Of a stretch of 10,537 nucleotides of DNA, positions 6,663-10,537 are shown one piece after another. The notes beneath the pieces are model-generated. The model had not been told where the DNA came from. It made no database searches and saw nothing but the letters and a program-made list of their open reading frames with translations. Position 1 is the stretch's first letter. Every line of letters starts with the position of its first letter. The position numbers were made by a program, and so were the translations under genes. Origin of the DNA: Caryophanales bacterium (GTDB lineage Bacteria > Bacillota > Bacilli > Alicyclobacillales > SLC66); the NCBI GenBank assembly GCA_027341705.1, contig DAIELO010000022.1, positions 1-10,537 on the forward strand, given 5' to 3'.

Positions 6663-8551
6663 TAAGCGTTCACAGACTTCCTTCGGACTTTGTGTTTAGG
6701 CAACTTTGCTAAAAGATCAAGGGCAACATCAGAAAGTCCTTTTGCAGTCAGCCCCACATAATGCAATAATTCTGGCCTACTACCATGAGTAATAAACTGA
6801 TCTGGAAGTCCAATCGGATGAACTGGATGCACCACATCATTATTCGCATAATATTCAAGCACCGCTGCACCAAATCCCCCTTTGACAGTCGCTTCTTCCA
6901 CCGTCACCACAGGAATTCCGTCCTGTGCCAATTGCGAAAGTAGTTGCTCGTCAATGGGTTTTAAAAACCGTACATTCACCACTCGTGCAAAAATGGACTG
7001 TTCAGAAAGCATCAAAGCAGCATTTTCTGCCACGGCCACCATCGGTCCGACTGCCAAAAATGCAATATCCCTGCCTTCTCTCACCGTCTCTGATCGTCCA
7101 ATCGGGAGCATCTCTAAAGGCACATCCAGCGGCGCACCAACACCATCTTCACGCGGATATCTTACTGCGCAAGGACCTGGGAGGGTCAACGCAGTGTGCA
7201 GCATGTGACGCAGTTCACCCTCATCTTTAGGCATCATGATCGTAATATTCGGCACGGTTCGCAAAAATGCAATATCAAACACACCTTGATGTGTCTCCCC
7301 ATCCGGTCCTACTAATCCTGCGCGATCAATGGCAAATGTGACTGGCAAATTTTGAATACAAATATCATGAATAACCTGATCGTAGGCCCGTTGTAAAAAC
7401 GTGCTGTACACTGCAAATACAGGCCGCATTCCTGCTGTTGCAAGCCCTGCACAGAGGGTAGCCGCATGTTGTTCTGCGATTCCCACATCAAAACAGCGAT
7501 CCGGAAATACTTCCGCAAATTTATTCAGCCCTGTACCACTAGGCATGGCCGCTGTCACAGCCACAATGCGATCATCGGATTTTGCAAGTTCAATCAAGGT
7601 ATTGGCAAACACGCTAGTATAAGAAGGGGCCTTTTTACTCGCTTTGGTAATCGTGCCACCGATACTATGCAGTTTATCAGGTGCATCTTCTGCCGTTTTA
7701 TATCCTTTCCCCTTTTGCGTCACCACATGCAATAGGACTGGTTCATCCAAGTCTTTAACATGATTCAAAATCGTCAATAAAGCGCCCAAATCATGACCAG
7801 GTATCGGCCCAAAATAAGAAAAGCCCATTTCCTCAAACAACGCCCCTGGAACCACCATATACTTCAAGCTGTCCTTAAAGCGTTCAAGCGTACCCGCTAC
7901 GCGTTTACCAATGCTAGGGATTTTAAGTAGTATGGATTCTACGTCGTTTTTCAAACGGCTATAATGCGGATCAGTTCTCAACCTAGTAAGATATTGCGAA
8001 ACAGCTCCCACGTTAGGATCAATCGACATTTCATTGTCATTCAGGATGACAAGCAGTCGTTTTTTTAAATGACCAGCGTGATTCAATGCTTCAAAAGCCA
8101 TGCCACCAGTCATTGCCCCATCACCAATAACCGCCACAATATGATAATCATCGTGCGAAAGATCACGTGCGATGGCCATTCCCAATGCGGCAGATAAGGA
8201 TGTACTGGCATGCCCTACACCAAACATGTCATGCTCACTTTCAGATCGCTTCGGAAAGCCTGCTAGACCCTGATACTGGCGCAAAGTAGGGAACATGTCT
8301 TTACGACCAGTCAAAATTTTATGGACATAGGCTTGATGCCCCACATCCCAAATAATCTTGTCAAGTGGCGAATCAAATAAATAATGTAGTGCCACTGTCA
8401 ATTCCACGACGCCCAAATTAGCACCAAAGTGTCCTCCGGTGCTCGTGACGCTTTCGATCAAAAACTCCCTAATTTCACTAGCCAAAACGATTAATTCATC
8501 AAGTGTGAATTTTTTTAAATCAGAGGGACTATTCACCTGCTCAAGCAGCAC
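6662..8551 (-). CDS. dxs: 1-deoxy-D-xylulose-5-phosphate synthase
   Basis: First enzyme of the MEP pathway: condenses pyruvate and glyceraldehyde-3-phosphate into DXP with thiamine diphosphate, for isoprenoids. The 629 aa compare with 633 in B. subtilis. Seen in order: TGGHFGANLG with H41, the thiamine-diphosphate/Mg motif GDGAMTGG starting at 143 and the matching ILNDN near 169-173, GIAEQHA with catalytic E360, and the pyrimidine-domain stretch DRAGLVGPDGETHQG from 409 with H421. The frame is open to a TTG at 8593, but the GTG at 8551 has AAAGGTGG 8 nt upstream. It also yields MLLEQVNSPSDLKKF, which lines up residue for residue with the N-terminus of Bacillus Dxs. A dedicated sigma-A-type promoter lies 90 nt upstream. 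Its stop overlaps the tlyA start. ispA lies just upstream beyond the DUF1657 gene, so consecutive isoprenoid steps stay clustered. Confidence 0.96.
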   Translation of the reverse strand: MLLEQVNSPSDLKKFTLDELIVLASEIREFLIESVTSTGGHFGANLGVVELTVALHYLFDSPLDKIIWDVGHQAYVHKILTGRKDMFPTLRQYQGLAGFPKRSESEHDMFGVGHASTSLSAALGMAIARDLSHDDYHIVAVIGDGAMTGGMAFEALNHAGHLKKRLLVILNDNEMSIDPNVGAVSQYLTRLRTDPHYSRLKNDVESILLKIPSIGKRVAGTLERFKDSLKYMVVPGALFEEMGFSYFGPIPGHDLGALLTILNHVKDLDEPVLLHVVTQKGKGYKTAEDAPDKLHSIGGTITKASKKAPSYTSVFANTLIELAKSDDRIVAVTAAMPSGTGLNKFAEVFPDRCFDVGIAEQHAATLCAGLATAGMRPVFAVYSTFLQRAYDQVIHDICIQNLPVTFAIDRAGLVGPDGETHQGVFDIAFLRTVPNITIMMPKDEGELRHMLHTALTLPGPCAVRYPREDGVGAPLDVPLEMLPIGRSETVREGRDIAFLAVGPMVAVAENAALMLSEQSIFARVVNVRFLKPIDEQLLSQLAQDGIPVVTVEEATVKGGFGAAVLEYYANNDVVHPVHPIGLPDQFITHGSRPELLHYVGLTAKGLSDVALDLLAKLPKHKVRRKSVNA

Positions 8552-8559
8552 GGCGTTTG

Positions 8560-8567
8560 CCACCTTT
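8560..8567 (-). promoter_or_regulatory. dxs ribosome binding site deciding the GTG start
   Basis: AAAGGTGG on the minus strand lies 8 nt before the GTG at 8551. No comparable site precedes the TTG codons at 8593 or 8578. The resulting N-terminus fits the family. Confidence 0.7.
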
Positions 8568-8630
8568 CTCGTAGACAACGCAGAAAGCGACAATGTATAC
8601 TATCCACGCTAGTTACATATTTACATTATA

Positions 8631-8650
8631 GTGTTTTAAAATTATAACAC
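8631..8650. repeat. 20-bp near-palindrome over the dxs -10
   Basis: Arms GTGTT (8631-8635) and AACAC (8646-8650) with a further three pairs inside give 8 of 10 matched pairs. The element covers the TATAAT hexamer and reaches the likely transcription start. That is where a repressor operator would sit. It could equally be a by-product of AT-rich sequence. Confidence 0.4.
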
Positions 8651-8669
8651 AGGCAAGGTTCGGGCTCAA
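8641..8669 (-). promoter_or_regulatory. Sigma-A-type promoter for dxs operon
   Basis: On the minus strand TTGAGC (8669-8664) and a perfect TATAAT (8646-8641) are separated by exactly 17 nt. Transcription should start near 8634, giving a leader of about 80 nt before the GTG start. A second TATAAT at 8630-8625 has no good -35. A further weak candidate, TTGACA (8697-8692) with N18 and TTTATT, lies upstream. This promoter would drive dxs through recN independently of the xseA-ispA unit. Confidence 0.7.
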
Positions 8670-8689
8670 TAAAGTCCTACACCTTGCCT
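8651..8689. repeat. 9-bp inverted repeat with 21-nt loop upstream of dxs
   Basis: AGGCAAGGT (8651-8659) and ACCTTGCCT (8681-8689) are perfect reverse complements. The hairpin lies 14 nt after the DUF1657 stop and could terminate or stabilise that transcript. On the minus strand it is followed by GTGTTATAATTTT rather than a clean T-tract, so it is not a textbook terminator. The -35 hexamer of the dxs promoter lies in its loop. Confidence 0.6.
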
Positions 8690-8703
8690 CATGTCAAAAT
8701 TGT

Positions 8704-8910
8704 TTATTGTTGACGGTATTGTAGCTCTTCGGTTTGAATATAGTTGAATCTCGCCTGTAACGACGAAACCACATTAGTTAAAGTTTGTGACATTTGACCG
8801 AACATTTGTTTCGCCTGTTGATCTTGTGTATCCAAGGCAAACTGTTTTAGATTCGCGGCCACGCTTTCAGCAGATGCAATCGTTTGTTGCATTTTAACTC
8901 CGATTGTCAC
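8704..8910 (-). CDS. DUF1657 small protein
   Basis: A 68-aa, glutamine-rich, probably all-helical protein with no signal peptide or membrane segment. It has the DUF1657 pattern: an N-terminal VKMQQTIASAESVAANLK, a middle DTQDQQAKQMF and a C-terminal E-E-x-Q-Y ending (here EELQYRQQ). Function is unknown. In Bacillus such genes are known from spoVA-type operons (spoVAC-AD-AEb with DUF421) linked to the spore inner membrane and heat resistance, so a spore role is plausible but not shown here. The start is GTG with a perfect AGGAGGTG 8 nt upstream (8919-8926), among the strongest sites in the window, which suggests high expression. It lies 76 nt after ispA and before the 8651-8689 hairpin. No clear sigma-F or sigma-G promoter was found. 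It is absent from this position in B. subtilis, where dxs follows ispA. Confidence 0.88.
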   Translation of the reverse strand: MTIGVKMQQTIASAESVAANLKQFALDTQDQQAKQMFGQMSQTLTNVVSSLQARFNYIQTEELQYRQQ

Positions 8911-8986
8911 GTCAGCAACACCTCCTGAAGCTATTGTCGCCAGAGATTTGATTTGTTACGCTGGCAATATCTTGGCTCGATGTGCT

Positions 8987-9874
8987 TTAATGATCCCGAT
9001 CACGAAGATAGTAGGCTAGATCAATCAAAAGGGTTTTGGACTGATTAAGATTTTTCGCGTCATTCACCGCATGAACTGCTGCCGCCGTTAACTGATTGAC
9101 CATTTGTTTGGACACCTCCACCCCATACAACGCAGGATAGGTGGCCTTTTCTTGTAACGCATCCATACCTGCCACTTTACCAATGGTATCGGTGTCTCCC
9201 ACCACATCTAACACATCGTCCATAATTTGAAATGCAAGACCGATAGACTCCCCGTAACTAGTGAGTCTGCTCATTGTCTCATCATCTACTTGTGCTGCAT
9301 AAGCAGGCATGCGAATAGCGGCTTTGATCAAAGCGCCTGTTTTATGCTGATGGATAAATTTCACTCTCTCTTCTTCTACCATGTTGCCTGTTTCAAGCAT
9401 ATCTGCGACCTGGCCACCTACCATACCTAATGGGCCTGCCGCGATTGCAAGATCACGTATCATGGCAATGACGGCTCGATCAGGTAAGGGGCTTTCTGCC
9501 AACACTTGAAATGCCAAGGTCAACAATGCGTCACCTGCCAATATCGCGATGGCCTCACCAAATACTTTATGATTAGTCGGTTGTCCCCGCCTCAGATCAT
9601 CATCATCCATTGCAGGTAAATCATCATGAATTAAGGAGTACGTATGGATCATTTCGATCGCACACGCCGCCGGAAGTAATTGCTGCCGTTCGAGTCCGAG
9701 TGCTTCTCCAACCATCAATACAAGCGCAGGGCGCAAACGTTTCCCCCCTGAAAACACACTGTAGCGCATCGATTCAAAGAGCTGGTTGATAAAAGCAACT
9801 TGTTCGAGTGGTATCCACCTGCCCATGGCAGCCTCAACCTGCTCTGACACCTCTTTCAAAAACTCATTCAGCAT
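8987..9874 (-). CDS. ispA: Farnesyl diphosphate synthase (geranyltranstransferase)
   Basis: Class-I trans-prenyltransferase that adds isopentenyl diphosphate to dimethylallyl and geranyl diphosphate to make farnesyl diphosphate for quinone, undecaprenyl and other lipids. The 295 aa match the usual 290-300. Seen: GGKRLRP at 43-49, the first aspartate-rich motif DDLPAMDDDD from 84 with the two-residue insertion typical of bacterial FPP synthases, followed by RRG, and GGQ at 153-155. HQHKTGALI is near 175-183, and the second motif is DDVLD at 219-223. The residue five before the first motif is Y79, as expected for a short-chain product. The ATG follows GAGGAAG by 6 nt and lies 1 nt after the xseB stop, so translation is likely coupled. 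DXP synthase, encoded by the next large gene, feeds the same pathway. Confidence 0.96.
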   Translation of the reverse strand: MLNEFLKEVSEQVEAAMGRWIPLEQVAFINQLFESMRYSVFSGGKRLRPALVLMVGEALGLERQQLLPAACAIEMIHTYSLIHDDLPAMDDDDLRRGQPTNHKVFGEAIAILAGDALLTLAFQVLAESPLPDRAVIAMIRDLAIAAGPLGMVGGQVADMLETGNMVEEERVKFIHQHKTGALIKAAIRMPAYAAQVDDETMSRLTSYGESIGLAFQIMDDVLDVVGDTDTIGKVAGMDALQEKATYPALYGVEVSKQMVNQLTAAAVHAVNDAKNLNQSKTLLIDLAYYLRDRDH

Positions 9875-9875
9875 A

Positions 9876-10127
9876 TTACACTTCCTCTATGTCAAAAGGT
9901 TCAAACTCCAGCCCCTTATCACTAGCCAGCACCTTTTCCACTTTCTGCTCTGCGGCAGTAAGTTTTTCTCGGCAAATTTTCGCCAATTGCATGCCTAACC
10001 TGTAATTTTCGATCGCGTCGTCAAGTGACAATTCACCACCTTCTAATGCTTGCACTACCGCTTCCAACCGCTCGATCGCTTGCTCAAAAGGCCACTCTGC
10101 AATATTCGACGTCTCATTCTCGCTCAT
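9876..10127 (-). CDS. xseB: Exodeoxyribonuclease VII small subunit
   Basis: Small subunit of exonuclease VII, which degrades single-stranded DNA in both directions; several XseB bind the XseA coiled-coil arms. The 83 aa from MSENE fall within the normal 70-85 range. The family core is visible: FEQAIERLEAVVQALEGGELSLDDAIENYRLGM at about 14-46, then a helical tail with LTAAEQKVEKVL. The frame stays open to 10214, but that extension runs inside xseA. An ATG at 10136 has only 2-3 nt to the G-rich site, whereas the ATG at 10127 is 10 nt from GGGGGTG. It overlaps the xseA end by 14 nt and precedes ispA by 1 nt. Confidence 0.94.
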   Translation of the reverse strand: MSENETSNIAEWPFEQAIERLEAVVQALEGGELSLDDAIENYRLGMQLAKICREKLTAAEQKVEKVLASDKGLEFEPFDIEEV

Positions 10128-10537
10128 TGTTATCATGCACCCCCCACACCTGACAATCAAGCCAACCACCAGAAACCTCCACGTGCAGCGGATCACCAGG
10201 TTGCACCTGGTCAATCGTCGTGATGACCGATCGTTTGTCTGCCTGAAAAACTACTGCATAGCCCCGTTTCATGACCGCAAGCGGATTTAAAAGTGTTAAT
10301 TTATCTACGATGCGATCAAGTTGCTGGTTTCTTGTCGCAACAAAATTTCCGATCGATTTCTCAAGTTGCAACTGATATGCGGATACTTTCGCGGTTTCCA
10401 GTGTCACCCGCTTGTCTATCGGTATGTGCGCTAGACGCAATTCGAATTGATGTAATTTGCGCAAGTCATTTTGCACCATTTTAAGTAACAGGTCTTTTAA
10501 TTGTTTTTCTAATACATCAACTTGTTCTGCATAGTGT
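10114..10537 (-). CDS. xseA: Exodeoxyribonuclease VII large subunit, C-terminal part
   Basis: The frame runs without a stop from the TGA at 10114 to the window edge, giving about 140 C-terminal residues of a protein that is normally about 450 aa; the start is outside the window. The visible part is the end of the long helical region followed by the conserved C-terminal segment. Its hallmark is LNPLAVMKRGYAVVF, then a turn, a Q-x-x-PGD segment and a strand ending in the last residues. This tail belongs to the XseA C-terminal domain that helps bind XseB. The overlap with xseB is the usual arrangement. An internal ATG at 10479 is not the real start, since open frame with family-like helix continues upstream of it. 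Confidence 0.93.
   Translation of the reverse strand, partial: HYAEQVDVLEKQLKDLLLKMVQNDLRKLHQFELRLAHIPIDKRVTLETAKVSAYQLQLEKSIGNFVATRNQQLDRIVDKLTLLNPLAVMKRGYAVVFQADKRSVITTIDQVQPGDPLHVEVSGGWLDCQVWGVHDNNERE

Noticed and set aside
8552..8593. 14-residue extension of dxs from a TTG
   Set aside because: It would place the ribosome site AAAGGTGG inside the gene and extend beyond the Bacillus Dxs N-terminus.
8911..8986. Forespore promoter or terminator in the ispA-DUF1657 gap
   Set aside because: CAGCGTA with an upstream GCACA is too poor a sigma-G match, and the GCCAG/CTGGC arms are short with no T-tract; cotranscription with ispA is the simpler reading.
1..10537. CRISPR arrays, insertion sequences, tRNA/rRNA, attachment sites
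   Set aside because: Read for direct repeats, terminal inverted repeats, transposase motifs and tRNA cloverleaf patterns; none seen.

Overview
The window is a piece of chromosome from an endospore-forming Firmicute. The evidence is a complete spo0A and spoIVB, perfect Spo0A boxes in front of spo0A, strong AGGAGG-type ribosome binding sites, frequent GTG/TTG starts and a moderate, slightly AT-rich composition. The gene order xseA-xseB-ispA-dxs-tlyA-nadK-argR-recN-spoIVB-spo0A is the well-known Bacilli/Clostridia block. The proteins look most like Bacillales, but genus cannot be fixed from this window. Every real gene is on the minus strand, so transcription runs from the right end of the window to the left.

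Right part (10537 to about 8990): the C-terminal end of xseA (cut by the window edge), xseB and ispA are tightly packed, with a 14-nt overlap and then a 1-nt gap. They encode exonuclease VII and farnesyl diphosphate synthase. A short DUF1657 gene (8704-8910) follows. It is a family otherwise met beside spoVA-type spore membrane genes. Next comes a regulatory gap of about 150 bp with a 9-bp stem-loop, a good sigma-A promoter (TTGAGC-N17-TATAAT) and a near-palindrome over its -10.

Middle part (8551 to 2227): dxs, tlyA, a two-helix membrane protein of unknown function, nadK, argR and recN form one probable operon with overlaps or short gaps. It joins isoprenoid precursor synthesis (DXP synthase), rRNA/hemolysin-type methylation, NADP supply, arginine-dependent repression and double-strand-break repair. 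argR and recN both use non-ATG starts with an out-of-frame ATG inside the same initiation window.

Left part (2226 to 1): spoIVB, the PDZ-serine protease that triggers pro-sigma-K processing, ends at a strong intrinsic terminator. spo0A, the master sporulation regulator, follows under a candidate sigma-H promoter whose -10 overlaps a perfect 0A box. A second perfect 0A box lies in the T-tract of the spoIVB terminator.

The window is mostly a conserved core region, and I see no mobile element, CRISPR array, RNA gene or clearly new multi-gene system. The items most worth a second look are the membrane protein with a degenerate PD-(D/E)XK-like pattern (5278-5790), the isolated DUF1657 gene, the structured dxs promoter, and the paired decoy ATGs at argR and recN.
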